Assembly: GCF_013032505.1 (NCBI RefSeq)
Contig: NZ_WQCG01000007.1
Coordinates: 1-64,000, forward strand
Source: Ruegeria atlantica
Lineage (GTDB): Bacteria; Pseudomonadota; Alphaproteobacteria; Rhodobacterales; Rhodobacteraceae
Direction of reading: 5' to 3'
Length of the DNA stretch: 64,000 nucleotides
Position 1 is the stretch's first letter; every line of letters begins with the position of its first letter. The position numbers were made by a program, and so were the translations under genes. The notes beneath the pieces were generated by a model. That model saw nothing but the letters and a program-made list of their open reading frames with translations. It did no database searches and had not been told where the DNA came from. Of this stretch, positions 1 through 11,235 are shown piece by piece.

Positions 1-260
1 GCGTCTCCGCCGCTTCCGCAGCGTCCCAAGCGCCTCAGCAGCGCCGGTGAAGGGGTATTTACGGATTAGGTCTGGGACCTGCAACCCCCATTTTGAAAAA
101 ACTTCGCATTTCTCGGTAGAAACTTCTCAATGTTAATAAAAACAAAAGGTTAACTTTAGAATTTGGGCTGCGAACACGCTTGTATGCTACCTTCTACAAG
201 GGGATCGTACGCGGTATGAGCGGAATCGTACCCAATGCTTGGTATACCCGCAAAACTCGA
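1..260. other. Left edge of window, no assignable gene
   Basis: The first 48 bases contain one open frame (frame 3) that would end in a TGA at about 46-48 and could be the last 15 codons of a gene lying to the left, but nothing identifies it. Bases 48-130 hold a GTGAAGGGG...TTTTGAAAAAAC stretch. It resembles, from memory, spacer sequence found near rRNA or tRNA operons in this family, but no RNA gene follows. No convincing ribosome binding site with a start codon is seen before the katG terminator. Confidence 0.3.
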
Positions 261-299
261 CCCAAAGAAAACGCCGCCCGAGTCCCCTCGGGCGGCGCT
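261..299 (-). terminator. Rho-independent terminator of katG
   Basis: A perfect 11-bp stem (CGCCGCCCGAG at 272-282 with its complement at 287-297) closes a 4-base loop. Read on the minus strand it is followed by TTTTCTTT, giving a canonical terminator about 20 bases after the katG stop codon. Confidence 0.9.
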
Positions 300-320
300 A
301 TCCATGTGATGATGACCGGT

Positions 321-2789
<2,469 letters not shown>

Positions 2790-3635
2790 TCAGCCGTCGA
2801 CCATCAGCGACTGCAGCCCGACCCGATAATTCGGATACATCAGCTTGACGCCCAGCTCATCCTTGATCCGATCATTCCTGACCCGCTTGTTTTCGTTATA
2901 AAAGCTGCGCGCCATAGGGGTCATGTCCGCCTCGTCAAACGGCACTTCGGGTGGCAACGGCAATCCCTGCAATTCGGCTGCATAGGCGATGACATCCTGC
3001 GGTGGGACGGGTTCATCATCGCACACGTTGTAAATAGCCCCCGGATTAGGCGCAGACATGGACGCGGCAAGAACCTGGGCAATGTCGGCGACATGAATAC
3101 GCGAAAAGACCTGTCCTGGCTTGATTATGCGCCGCATACCCACACGCTTGAGCTTGGAAAACGGCCCACGGCCGGGACCATAGATGCCCGCCAGACGAAA
3201 GATGTGCGTTGGCAAGCCGGGGACGTTTTGCCACTGCTCTTCGGCATGCACCCGCCATTTACCCCGCTGGGCTGTCGGCGTCGCTGGGGTGGTTTCGTCC
3301 ACCCAAGCGCCCTGATGATCTCCATAAACAGCAGTTGTCGACAGGTAACCAACCCAACTGAATTGCGCCGCCCGTTCGGCGATTTCTTCCCCCAATGCGG
3401 CCAGAACCGGATCTCCTGCCGCATTCGGCGCGACCGAGATCAAAAGATGCGTCACGCCATCGAACTGTGGCACTTGCCCCGGCCAGACCACCGGCTCAGC
3501 TCCGGATGCCCTGACCATCGGCGATTGGGCCGGGTCGCGCGTGGTGCCAAAGATACGCCAACCTTGAGGTTGCAACAGATGGGACAAGGCCTGCGCCGAG
3601 TACCCGTGACCGAAGGAGAATAGTGTGCCTGTCAT
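2790..3635 (-). CDS. SDR-superfamily NAD(P)-binding protein (YeeZ-like)
   Basis: A 281-residue Rossmann-fold protein of the extended SDR / epimerase type. The N-terminus carries a nucleotide-binding turn (FSFGHGYSAQAL) rather than the classical TGxxGxxG. A VYGDHQG segment resembles the SDR Tyr region, but the usual YxxxK pair is not intact. IYGPGRGPF and the later RIHVADIAQ segment are typical of the YeeZ-like group. The substrate is unknown. It starts 90 bases from the divergent methyltransferase and may be expressed independently. The family call is firm; catalytic activity is uncertain. Confidence 0.8.
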   Translation of the reverse strand: MTGTLFSFGHGYSAQALSHLLQPQGWRIFGTTRDPAQSPMVRASGAEPVVWPGQVPQFDGVTHLLISVAPNAAGDPVLAALGEEIAERAAQFSWVGYLSTTAVYGDHQGAWVDETTPATPTAQRGKWRVHAEEQWQNVPGLPTHIFRLAGIYGPGRGPFSKLKRVGMRRIIKPGQVFSRIHVADIAQVLAASMSAPNPGAIYNVCDDEPVPPQDVIAYAAELQGLPLPPEVPFDEADMTPMARSFYNENKRVRNDRIKDELGVKLMYPNYRVGLQSLMVDG

Positions 3636-3725
3636 ATACTCTTAGATGATCCGCAATTCCGGCAGATGCAAGAACTCTGCCAAGGATACTTGATTCGAAT
3701 CCCCCGATGCGCCTTTCTTTTGGTC

Positions 3726-4358
3726 ATGAGTGACAAAACACCAGATCTGCACGCGGCCTACGCGCTGGATTCCCCGGAAGACCACAAGCGTCTATACGCT
3801 GAATGGGCCGGGGATTACGACGAAGGCTTTGCCACGCGCGAGGATTATCAGTTGCATATCCACACCGCCCGCGCCTTTGTCGGTGCCGGAGGGCAAGGGC
3901 CTGTGCTTGATGTAGGAGCAGGCACCGGCCTGTGCGGCGCGGTTCTGGCCCGATTGGGCGTCGGCCCCATTGATGCCACGGATATCAGCGCTGAAATGCT
4001 GGATCAGGCGATGCGTAAGGATATCTACCGCGACGCGATCGAGGCGGATTTGAACGAAGGTATTCCAGTGCCGCGCGACAGCTATTCCGGCATTGTGTCG
4101 TCGGGTACGTTTACCCATGGCCATCTTGGACCCGAAGCGCTTTCGGCATTGCTACGCGTGGCGCGCTCTGGCGCTCAGTTTGCTCTGTCTATCAACGCCA
4201 AACACTACGAGAAACTTGGCTTTGCCGAGGCATTGCATCGGCTGGCACAAGACCAGATTCGAAATCTGGCCCTGCCAGAGGTGCGTATTTACGGTGATCT
4301 CGCGTCGGGGCCCAATAAAGATGACACAGCGCTCATTGCATTGTTCGAGCGTGTTTAG
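3726..4358 (+). CDS. Class I SAM-dependent methyltransferase
   Basis: A 210-residue protein with the SAM-binding motif I DVGAGTGLCG at about residues 62-71, followed by an acidic motif II (DATDIS) and a motif III-like stretch. Early residues YAEWAGDYDEGF match the Williams-Beuren-region-type methyltransferases. The ATG at 3726 was chosen because the conserved region begins there; an in-frame upstream start at 3666 would add 20 residues without similarity to the family. The substrate cannot be read from sequence. The stop lies 6 bases from the end of the convergent caiD-like gene. Confidence 0.85.
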   Translation: MSDKTPDLHAAYALDSPEDHKRLYAEWAGDYDEGFATREDYQLHIHTARAFVGAGGQGPVLDVGAGTGLCGAVLARLGVGPIDATDISAEMLDQAMRKDIYRDAIEADLNEGIPVPRDSYSGIVSSGTFTHGHLGPEALSALLRVARSGAQFALSINAKHYEKLGFAEALHRLAQDQIRNLALPEVRIYGDLASGPNKDDTALIALFERV

Positions 4359-4364
4359 GCTGAC

Positions 4365-5144
4365 TTACCGGCCCTTCCATACAGGATCACGCTTTTCGGC
4401 AAAGGCACGGGCACCTTCCAAATTGTCTTCTGAGCCGTACAGAGTATCAACCGTAGGCAACTGCCGCCCGGTGATCCGATTCATGGCGTCCTGAAACTTG
4501 GAATCTTCGGCATCCCGTACAATCTCTTTGATTGCGGCATAAACCAAAGGCGGTCCGCTGGCCAAAAGACGCGCCAGTTCCCATGCCCGATCCATCAGTT
4601 GATCGCCTGACACGATTTCGTTCACCAATCCCCAGTTCTTAGCCTCTTGGGGGTCAAACCAGCGTCCGGTCAAAAGCAGTTCCATTGCCACGTGATAAGG
4701 GATGCGCTTGGGCAGTTTGACGCTGGCGGCATCAGCCACCGTGCCGGACCGGATTTCCGGCAATGCAAAACTGGCGTGATCCGCCGCAATGATCATGTCT
4801 GCGCTCAGGGCCAGCTCCAGCCCGCCGCCGCAGGCAATCCCGTTGACCGCCGCGATCACCGGCTTGTTCATATCCCGCAGTTCCTGCAGCCCGCCAAATC
4901 CACCGACGCCATAGTCACCGTCCACAGCATCGCCATCAGCTGCGGCCTTCAGGTCCCAGCCGGGGCAAAAGAACTTCTCGCCGCCACCGGTCAGGATTGC
5001 GACGCGCAAATCGGGATCATCACGGAAATCGCGAAACACCTCGCCCATGACACGGCTGGTCGCCAAATCAATTGCATTCGCTTTCGGACGGTCCAGCGTG
5101 ACTTCCAGAATTGCGCCATCACGCTTGGTTTTGACTGGGTTCAT
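4365..5144 (-). CDS. caiD: Carnitinyl-CoA dehydratase-like crotonase (CaiD)
   Basis: A 259-residue enoyl-CoA hydratase/isomerase. It shares long identical stretches with E. coli CaiD as I remember it: LDRPKANAID, GWDLKAAA, KPVIAAVNG, and the C-terminal AFAEKRDPVWKGR. The oxyanion-hole segment CGGGLELAL and the ALPEIRSG segment supply the acidic residues expected for hydration. CaiD reversibly hydrates crotonobetainyl-CoA to carnitinyl-CoA. The start codon overlaps the stop of the ligase gene by 4 bases (ATGA), so it is the last gene of a three-gene CoA-thioester operon. Another 4-carbon enoyl-CoA substrate is possible, but the neighbours fit a trimethylated-amine substrate. Confidence 0.85.
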   Translation of the reverse strand: MNPVKTKRDGAILEVTLDRPKANAIDLATSRVMGEVFRDFRDDPDLRVAILTGGGEKFFCPGWDLKAAADGDAVDGDYGVGGFGGLQELRDMNKPVIAAVNGIACGGGLELALSADMIIAADHASFALPEIRSGTVADAASVKLPKRIPYHVAMELLLTGRWFDPQEAKNWGLVNEIVSGDQLMDRAWELARLLASGPPLVYAAIKEIVRDAEDSKFQDAMNRITGRQLPTVDTLYGSEDNLEGARAFAEKRDPVWKGR

Positions 5145-7156
5145 AATTTTGCCTTTCGGATCAGAGCGTCCACCGCCACCGCACCATCTGGCGTGCAGAT
5201 CAGTGGATTTATTTCAACTTCGCTGACATGGGATGCGTTAGCAATGACATAGGCCTGTACAGCTTCGACCGCGTCCAGGATAGCCTCGAAGTCCGCCGCT
5301 GGCTTACCGCGATATCCCGCCAGCATCGGTGCGCAGTTCAGTTTGCCCAGCGCCTCCTGCACTGCATCACGCGAGGACGGGATCAGCAAAGAAACCGTGT
5401 CACGCAGAATTTCTGTCAGCACCCCACCGGCGCCCAGCGTCAAAACAAACCCGTGGGCCGGGTCTCGGGTCACTCCGACCAATAGTTCCGCCACGCCGGC
5501 GACCGCCATTTCCTCAATGAGAACCTCATCGGTTCCAATATCCGCCGAAACTTCGGCGACAACGTCGGCATCAACCTCCAGTCGTACCGCCGCGTGTTCC
5601 GACTTATGTGCTAGCCCAACGCCTTTGACAGCGAAAGGACCGGTCAAGTTCGCCGAAACCTGTGCCGCCAAGCCCGACGGTGCCACAACGCTTTGCGGAA
5701 CACACACGCCGAATTTCGCCAGTGCCCGCTTGGCTTCTGCTTCGGTCAGAACGCTGTCCGCATCATTTTCCGAGGGCAACAGAACCGGTTCGGCCGTCGT
5801 CGCTTTCGACACTACTGCCGCCTCAATAGCAGCAAGCGCTTCATGCAAGCCGGCAAAGGGGACAACACCCCCATCCAACAGGCGTTTAGCGACGTCTTGG
5901 GGCAAAAGTTCTGGCAGAGTCGCCGTCACCGCAAAAGGACGCCCCGCCTGAGCAACGCAATTCAGCGCGGCTTGCGTTGCACATTCCCAATCACTCGCAT
6001 CCGTATGAGGATAATCGACAATTGCCATGGTGATGGCCTGTTCCGGGCTCATCATGGCGGACCATGCGCGGGTCATGGCCTGCGTGTCACGCCAGATGTA
6101 AGTGTGATAATCCAGCGGGTTCGCCAAGGCTACCATCGGGCCCAGAGCATCGCGCAGGTCAGCCTTTTGCGCTTGCGACAAAGGCGGGAAGTGCAGATTG
6201 CGCCCCTCGGCCATGTCCGCAGCCAGACTGGCCTCACCACCTGAGCAACTGATCGACCCCAACCCGTTGCTATCCAAGCGCCCGGCCACGTGCAGCAGCT
6301 TGAGACACTCCAGAAAGCTTGGAATGTCATCCAAGCGCGCGATCCCCAGGCGGTCCAGAAAGGCTTGCGCGCCCGCATCTCCTCCCGCCAATGAGGCGGT
6401 GTGGGAAATCGTCGCCGCCTGCGCATGCGCCGAACGGCCCATTTTCAGCGCGATGATCGGCACGTTTCGATCCCCGGCTTTTTTGGCCAACGCCTCCCAC
6501 TTTCGAAGATTTCCGAACCCTTCAATATGGACGCCAATCGCCGTGATCCGGTCGTCATCCAACAGGGCCGAGGCAATGTCGGCCTGATGGGTCTGCGCCT
6601 GATTTCCGCTGGTCAGCATAAAAGCCAGCGGCAGGGCGCGGCGCTGCATCGTCATGTTGATTGCGATATTCGAGCTTTGGGTCAGGATCGCAACGCCGCT
6701 ATCCACAGGCTGCATACCGTGCTGGTCGGGCCAAACTGCGGCGCAATTCAACCCGTTGACGAAGCCGTAGCAATTTGGCCCCAAGATCGGCATCTCACCG
6801 GCGGCCTGCACCAACCGGGCCTGAAGATCCGCGCCCTGATCGTCTTCGGCGTTTGCCTCGGTAAAGCCTGAGGCAAAACACACGGCGCCCCCGGCATTCA
6901 TTTTTGAAAGAACACTAATCGCGTCAATTGTTGCGTGGCGATTGATGCCAACGAAGGCAACATCAGGGGCTGAGGGCAGGTCCTCAAGGCTTGCAAAGGC
7001 AGTCAGGCCCGCAATCTGACCGGCTTTTGGGTGGACCGGCCAAATGTCGCCCTGAAATCCAAATTTCTGGGCCTGTTCGATCACCGAAGCGCACCAGGCT
7101 CCGCCGCCAATCACGGCGATGGACGTGGGATGCAGAACGCGTGAGAGGGAAGACAT
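5141..7156 (-). CDS. NDP-forming acid-CoA ligase family protein
   Basis: A 671-residue single-chain member of the acetyl-CoA synthetase (ADP-forming) / succinyl-CoA-ligase-like family. It has an N-terminal CoA-binding Rossmann domain (SIAVIGGGAW), a flavodoxin-like succinyl-CoA ligase domain (ILTQSSNIAINM, LTSGNQAQTH), and a C-terminal ATP-grasp domain (about residues 455-671, with PFAVKGVGLAHKSEH and VEINPLI). It probably makes the CoA thioester of the acid consumed by the acyl-CoA dehydrogenase and CaiD-like hydratase. The ATG at 7156 is preceded by GGGGAG at proper spacing, 16 bases after the dehydrogenase stop. This differs from enteric cai operons, where the ligase is AMP-forming. Confidence 0.85.
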   Translation of the reverse strand: MSSLSRVLHPTSIAVIGGGAWCASVIEQAQKFGFQGDIWPVHPKAGQIAGLTAFASLEDLPSAPDVAFVGINRHATIDAISVLSKMNAGGAVCFASGFTEANAEDDQGADLQARLVQAAGEMPILGPNCYGFVNGLNCAAVWPDQHGMQPVDSGVAILTQSSNIAINMTMQRRALPLAFMLTSGNQAQTHQADIASALLDDDRITAIGVHIEGFGNLRKWEALAKKAGDRNVPIIALKMGRSAHAQAATISHTASLAGGDAGAQAFLDRLGIARLDDIPSFLECLKLLHVAGRLDSNGLGSISCSGGEASLAADMAEGRNLHFPPLSQAQKADLRDALGPMVALANPLDYHTYIWRDTQAMTRAWSAMMSPEQAITMAIVDYPHTDASDWECATQAALNCVAQAGRPFAVTATLPELLPQDVAKRLLDGGVVPFAGLHEALAAIEAAVVSKATTAEPVLLPSENDADSVLTEAEAKRALAKFGVCVPQSVVAPSGLAAQVSANLTGPFAVKGVGLAHKSEHAAVRLEVDADVVAEVSADIGTDEVLIEEMAVAGVAELLVGVTRDPAHGFVLTLGAGGVLTEILRDTVSLLIPSSRDAVQEALGKLNCAPMLAGYRGKPAADFEAILDAVEAVQAYVIANASHVSEVEINPLICTPDGAVAVDALIRKAKL

Positions 7157-7172
7157 CAGGCGCTCCCCACCG

Positions 7173-8333
7173 TCACGCACCGAGCGCCCTCAGCAGATCG
7201 CGGCTTATGATATGTCGCTGAATTTCACTGGTCCCATCCCAGATACGTTCAACCCGCGCGTCACGCCAGAAGCGTTCAAGTGGGTAATCGTCCATCAACC
7301 CCATACCGCCGTGGATTTGAATGGCAGCATCGGTGACCCGCGCCAACATTTCCGAAGCATAGAGCTTGGCCGAGGCGATCTCGCGGTTAGCGGGCAGGCC
7401 TTTGTCCAGCCGATCTGCTGCCGCCAACGTCAACAGATCCGCCGCGTCGATCTCGGTGATCATATCCGCGATTTGGAACGACACGCCCTGAAACTTGCCG
7501 ATCTTTTGACCGAACTGTTCACGTGTGGCCGAGTAATCCAAGGCATAGTCAAACGCACGACGCGCGCGTCCCACGGACATCGCAGCAACGGTAATACGGG
7601 TCGCATAGAGCCAAGTGTTCATAACGTCGAACCCACCGTCGACCTCTCCCAGCACCTGGCTGTCCGGCAGACGACAATCGTCGAAATCCAGCACCATGTT
7701 CTTGTAGCCACGATGGCTGACCGACTTGTATCCATCCCGGATCGTGAAACCGGGCGTTCCGCGATCAACCAGAAATGCCGTGATCCGCTTTTTCGGGCCT
7801 TTTGGCGTCTGATCCTCGCCGGTTGCGATGAAGACGATGATGAAATCCGCATGCTCTGCGCCCGAGATGAAATGCTTGGTGCCATTGACCACCCAGTCGC
7901 CACCATCCCGAACAGCCGCGCACTTCATCCCACGTACATCCGACCCGGCCCCGGGTTCGGTCATTGCCAGCGCATCCATCTTCTCTCCGCGCACGGCGGG
8001 CATCAGGTAGCGCTCGACCTGCTCCCCTTCACAGGCCATCAGAATATTCTGCGGACGTCCGAAGAAATGGTTCAGCGCCATGGAACCGCGGCCCAGCTCA
8101 CGCTCGACCAGAGAAAATTCCAGATGGTTCAGCCCGGCGCATCCAACGCTTTCGGGGAAATTGCAGGCATAAAAACCCAGTTCAATGGTCTTGCGCTTGA
8201 TCTCGTCCGCGATCTCCTGCGGGACCTCGCCTGTGCGTTCGACCAGTTCTTCATGCGGGTAGATTTCATTCTCAACAAAACTACGAACGGTTGAGACGAT
8301 CATTTCCTGTTCGTCGGACAATCCATATTGCAT
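7173..8333 (-). CDS. Acyl-CoA dehydrogenase, probable gamma-butyrobetainyl/crotonobetainyl-CoA type
   Basis: A 386-residue FAD-dependent acyl-CoA dehydrogenase. Visible signatures are AMTEPGAGSD (flavin and substrate binding), REQFGQKIGKFQG, and QIHGGMGLMDDYPLERFWRD near the C-terminus. The start at 8333 (MQYGLSDEQEM) matches the family N-terminus; the open frame continues upstream to 8486 but that part lacks similarity. First gene of the operon with the acid-CoA ligase and caiD, and divergent from a GlxA/AraC regulator 69 bases away. The likely role is oxidation of a 4-carbon acyl-CoA to the enoyl-CoA hydrated by the CaiD-like enzyme. The precise substrate is inferred from neighbours. Confidence 0.85.
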   Translation of the reverse strand: MQYGLSDEQEMIVSTVRSFVENEIYPHEELVERTGEVPQEIADEIKRKTIELGFYACNFPESVGCAGLNHLEFSLVERELGRGSMALNHFFGRPQNILMACEGEQVERYLMPAVRGEKMDALAMTEPGAGSDVRGMKCAAVRDGGDWVVNGTKHFISGAEHADFIIVFIATGEDQTPKGPKKRITAFLVDRGTPGFTIRDGYKSVSHRGYKNMVLDFDDCRLPDSQVLGEVDGGFDVMNTWLYATRITVAAMSVGRARRAFDYALDYSATREQFGQKIGKFQGVSFQIADMITEIDAADLLTLAAADRLDKGLPANREIASAKLYASEMLARVTDAAIQIHGGMGLMDDYPLERFWRDARVERIWDGTSEIQRHIISRDLLRALGA

Positions 8334-8402
8334 CGGGCGTCTCCAAATCCGGTGTTGGGACATATTCTGACGCGGCTTGCTATTCGAAACATGCAGAAAT
8401 AG

Positions 8403-9353
8403 ATGTTTACCATGCAAGATTGGACTAAATCGCCCTCTGCACCGCAGCATATTGGGGTTCTTCTGTTTGATGGATTCTCGAACCATTGCTTGGCCAACAC
8501 GGTCGAACCTCTGCGTGCAGCGAACACTCTGGCCGGTCGTAAATTGTATGACTGGCAGTTCCTCGCGTTGGAGGCCGGTCCGGTGACTTCATCATCCGGT
8601 TTGCAGGTTGCGCCGCACGGAGCATTGCAAACCGCCAGTGGCGATATGCTGATGGTCATGCCCTCTTATGGGTTCCGCGCACACGGCGGGTGGCAAACCC
8701 TGACGAGCCTGCGCTCGGCGGATCAGCGTTTTAAAGTGCTGGCGGGCCTGGACACCGGAAGCTGGCTTTTGGCGCAGGCGGGGTTGCTGGACGGCCATCG
8801 CGCCACGATTCACTGGGAAGAGCTGACCGGATTCACCGAGAGGTTTCCCGATGTCGATGCGCGGCGCGAGCGCTATGTCATCGACCGGAATCGCATTACC
8901 TGTTCGGGGGCAATGGCGGCCTTTGATCTGGTATTGCACCTGATTGGGCGGGATCAGGGGCAGGCCTTGGCGCTCGAAGTTTCGCAGCTGTTTATGACCC
9001 GCGATTCCGCGCGTTCGCACAAGGGCGGCGTTGGTGCGACCAGCGGTTACGTGAACAAAGCGTTAGCCCTGATGCAGGAACATCTTGAAAACCCCCTGCC
9101 CGTATCTGAAATCGCAAACCGAGTGGGCCGGTCGCAGAAAGCCTTGTCTGTACGCGTGCAAGCCGAACTGGGTGCAGGCCCTGCTCAGGTCTATCGCCGC
9201 CTGCGCCTGAATCTTGCGCGCAAACTCGTAGCAGAAACCGACCTGAGCATCGGTGAAGTTGCCCTGCGCGCGGGCTATGACGATCCCAGCGCCCTGACCC
9301 GCGCCTTTAAGGCCGAGTTTGGAACCACGCCGCGCGCGCTGCGGGCCGACTAG
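8403..9353 (+). CDS. GlxA-family AraC transcriptional regulator
   Basis: A 316-residue regulator with an N-terminal DJ-1/PfpI (class I amidotransferase-like) ligand domain (IGVLLFDGFSN at about 16-26, through residue 190) and a C-terminal AraC double helix-turn-helix (about 215-316, ending GYDDPSALTRAFKAEFGTTPRALR). This architecture is shared with GbdR and CdhR, which control glycine betaine and carnitine catabolism in pseudomonads. Divergent from the acyl-CoA dehydrogenase operon, it is the probable activator of that operon. A second ATG nine bases downstream (8412) is equally possible. Its stop overlaps the end of the convergent desaturase gene by 4 bases. Confidence 0.88.
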   Translation: MFTMQDWTKSPSAPQHIGVLLFDGFSNHCLANTVEPLRAANTLAGRKLYDWQFLALEAGPVTSSSGLQVAPHGALQTASGDMLMVMPSYGFRAHGGWQTLTSLRSADQRFKVLAGLDTGSWLLAQAGLLDGHRATIHWEELTGFTERFPDVDARRERYVIDRNRITCSGAMAAFDLVLHLIGRDQGQALALEVSQLFMTRDSARSHKGGVGATSGYVNKALALMQEHLENPLPVSEIANRVGRSQKALSVRVQAELGAGPAQVYRRLRLNLARKLVAETDLSIGEVALRAGYDDPSALTRAFKAEFGTTPRALRAD

Positions 9354-10339
9354 GTATACATCTGTTTCTTGTACGCCCTTGTTCGCGTCGTCGCCTCGGC
9401 TGATCCGTCGTGATAGGTGCCGAACCACTTGTCGAACGGGATTTCAGAAGTGCCGTAGTTGCACTCGAAATACCGATGATGCAGCTGGTGAAAGAAGTCC
9501 CCGGCGCGGGCCGCATCCGTATCTCCGGCCTTTAGCTTTTCAAAGCCGGAATGGGATAGAACGGGGCTAACCTGCTGAAAGTACGCGTGAAACAGAACAT
9601 GAAGTGGATGCGACGGCACGATCAAGTGGATGAAATAGGTCGTGAAGTACAACAGGTTCTCGTACCAGTGGTTCGAAATTCCCGACCAGGGCCCGATGTT
9701 CACGTTCCGATGGTGCACGGCGTGCACGTATTTGTAAAGCTTCGGGTGATGCTCGAGCCGGTGCACCCAATAGAAATGCAACCCCGACCACATCGGGATG
9801 AACACCATCCAGACCACGAACCACACTGGCGCGCCGGACCATGTCACAGTGGGCACATACCCGTTGGCCATCGCCCAGTAGATAACCCACTGATAAACCG
9901 TCGCAACGGTCATCGCGCTGCCCAGCGTCCACCAGATATTGTCCAGAACCTGATTGCGGAAGGAGAATGTACCGTTGTTGCGGGTTAGGTCGCGACGGTC
10001 GAACTTTTTGTACATGCCCTGTCCTTTTCGCATGTACAGCCACCAATGCAGACTGCCTGCGACAAGAATCTGGGGCACCATATTCAGTAACCAGATGCGA
10101 AACATCCACCCGGGCGCGAAGGTTTGCATTGCTTCAAGCGAGGGAAAGAAGAACGCATAGGCGATGACGGCCAGAGACAGGCACAAGGTCAGTGCCGTGA
10201 TCTGCAGCCACGCTCCGCTATACCATTTCAGCACTTCAGCGGGGCGCGGCGGCCATTTAAACAAAGGGTTTAAACTTACCGGGCCGTCGGGGTGATAGTG
10301 CCAACGGGCGGATTCGGGGTTCTGAGTCGTGTCGGTCAT
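9350..10339 (-). CDS. Fatty acid hydroxylase / sterol desaturase family membrane protein
   Basis: A 329-residue integral membrane di-iron oxygenase. Several hydrophobic segments (about residues 45-70, 85-105, 145-165) flank the histidine clusters: HFYWVHRLEHHPKLY, HAVHHRNVN, and a C-terminal FFHQLHHRYFECNYG. The start at 10339 (MTDTTQNPE) lies 22 bases after the upstream aldolase stop; a longer frame exists upstream but overlaps that gene. The enzymes add a hydroxyl or double bond to lipid chains using oxygen. The lipid substrate is unknown. Pairing with a class II aldolase under a LysR regulator is the only context. Confidence 0.82.
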   Translation of the reverse strand: MTDTTQNPESARWHYHPDGPVSLNPLFKWPPRPAEVLKWYSGAWLQITALTLCLSLAVIAYAFFFPSLEAMQTFAPGWMFRIWLLNMVPQILVAGSLHWWLYMRKGQGMYKKFDRRDLTRNNGTFSFRNQVLDNIWWTLGSAMTVATVYQWVIYWAMANGYVPTVTWSGAPVWFVVWMVFIPMWSGLHFYWVHRLEHHPKLYKYVHAVHHRNVNIGPWSGISNHWYENLLYFTTYFIHLIVPSHPLHVLFHAYFQQVSPVLSHSGFEKLKAGDTDAARAGDFFHQLHHRYFECNYGTSEIPFDKWFGTYHDGSAEATTRTRAYKKQMYT

Positions 10340-10361
10340 GGTGGTTACCCAGTTGAAGTGG

Positions 10362-11117
10362 TCAGGTGGCGTAGTCCGAGCCTTCGTCATCCAGCAAGGC
10401 TTTGATCTCCCGCAGATGTGCTTCGGCCTGATCAGGATAGTCTTCCAACTCTTGCGCGGTCTTCTCGGCAACCTCTTCCGACAGCACGCGCAATCGTTGT
10501 CCCGTCTGCAGCGCGCGGATGTAGGTTTCCGCTGCGCGTTCAAAATAATAGAGTCTATTAAAGGTGTCTGCCGGATCACTGCCAATCACAAGGACACCGT
10601 GATTGCCCATAATCATGACCTTCTTCTTAGGGTCCGACAGCATCGACGCACAGCGTTCACCTTCGCTTTCAAAGGCAAGTCCTCCGAACTCTTCATCCAC
10701 CACATACCGGTTGTAGAAGGTAGCCGTGTTCTGATCGATCGGCGGTAGCGAGCTGTCTGCCAGGGACGCGAGCACCGTTGCAAAGATCGAATGCACATGC
10801 ATGACGCAACGTGCGTGCGGGCAGTGACGATGGATTGAACCATGCAGACCCCAAGCCGTCGGATCCGGGGCACCGGGTTGGTTCATCACATCGGCATCAT
10901 TTGCGTCCAGAAACAGCAGATTTGACGCTTTGACCCGTGCAAAGTGCATCTGGTTCGGGTTCATCAAAAACTGCGTACCTTCCGGATTCACCGCAAGGCT
11001 GAAATGATTGGCAACGCCTTCGTGCATGTTCAGCCGCTCGACCCAGCGAAAGGTTGCAGCCAGATCAACTCTTTCGGCCCAGTGGTCGATATTGGCGCGC
11101 AGGTTGGTGACAGTCAT
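10362..11117 (-). CDS. Class II aldolase/adducin family protein
   Basis: A 251-residue protein with the class II aldolase/adducin head fold. The metal-binding histidines are visible in MHVHSIFA, with a further His in MGNHGVLV. These enzymes cleave or epimerise hydroxy-acid or sugar phosphates using zinc, but many members have unknown substrates. The ATG at 11117 is preceded by AAAGGAG at good spacing. The gene is divergent from the LysR gene and precedes the desaturase gene with a 22-base gap, so the two are likely cotranscribed and LysR-controlled. Confidence 0.82.
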   Translation of the reverse strand: MTVTNLRANIDHWAERVDLAATFRWVERLNMHEGVANHFSLAVNPEGTQFLMNPNQMHFARVKASNLLFLDANDADVMNQPGAPDPTAWGLHGSIHRHCPHARCVMHVHSIFATVLASLADSSLPPIDQNTATFYNRYVVDEEFGGLAFESEGERCASMLSDPKKKVMIMGNHGVLVIGSDPADTFNRLYYFERAAETYIRALQTGQRLRVLSEEVAEKTAQELEDYPDQAEAHLREIKALLDDEGSDYAT

Positions 11118-11203
11118 TCCGGGCTCCTTTGCGGATAGCTGAGAACTTTCGGAAATCGTGCCTGCGGCATCAAAAATTGACCAACGAAAAAAACGCAACT
11201 ATT

Positions 11204-11222
11204 CCATTAGCTGAACTAATGG
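11204..11222. promoter_or_regulatory. Palindromic LysR operator (CCATTAG-N5-CTAATGG)
   Basis: A perfect 7+7-bp inverted repeat with a 5-base spacer lies between the divergent aldolase and LysR genes, 13 bases before the LysR ATG. It contains the CTAAT core known from GcvA sites, and the adjacent regulator is GcvA-like. Its position predicts autorepression and control of the aldolase-desaturase pair. Confidence 0.7.
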
Positions 11223-11235
11223 CAAGATTATACAC

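Noticed and set aside
1-130. Remnant of an rRNA operon flank
   Set aside because: The similarity is only from memory of spacer style; no rRNA or tRNA sequence is present.
7119-8294. A long open frame on the plus strand opposite the acyl-CoA dehydrogenase
   Set aside because: It is a by-product of GC-rich codon use in the real gene, which has strong family motifs; the antisense product matches no family.
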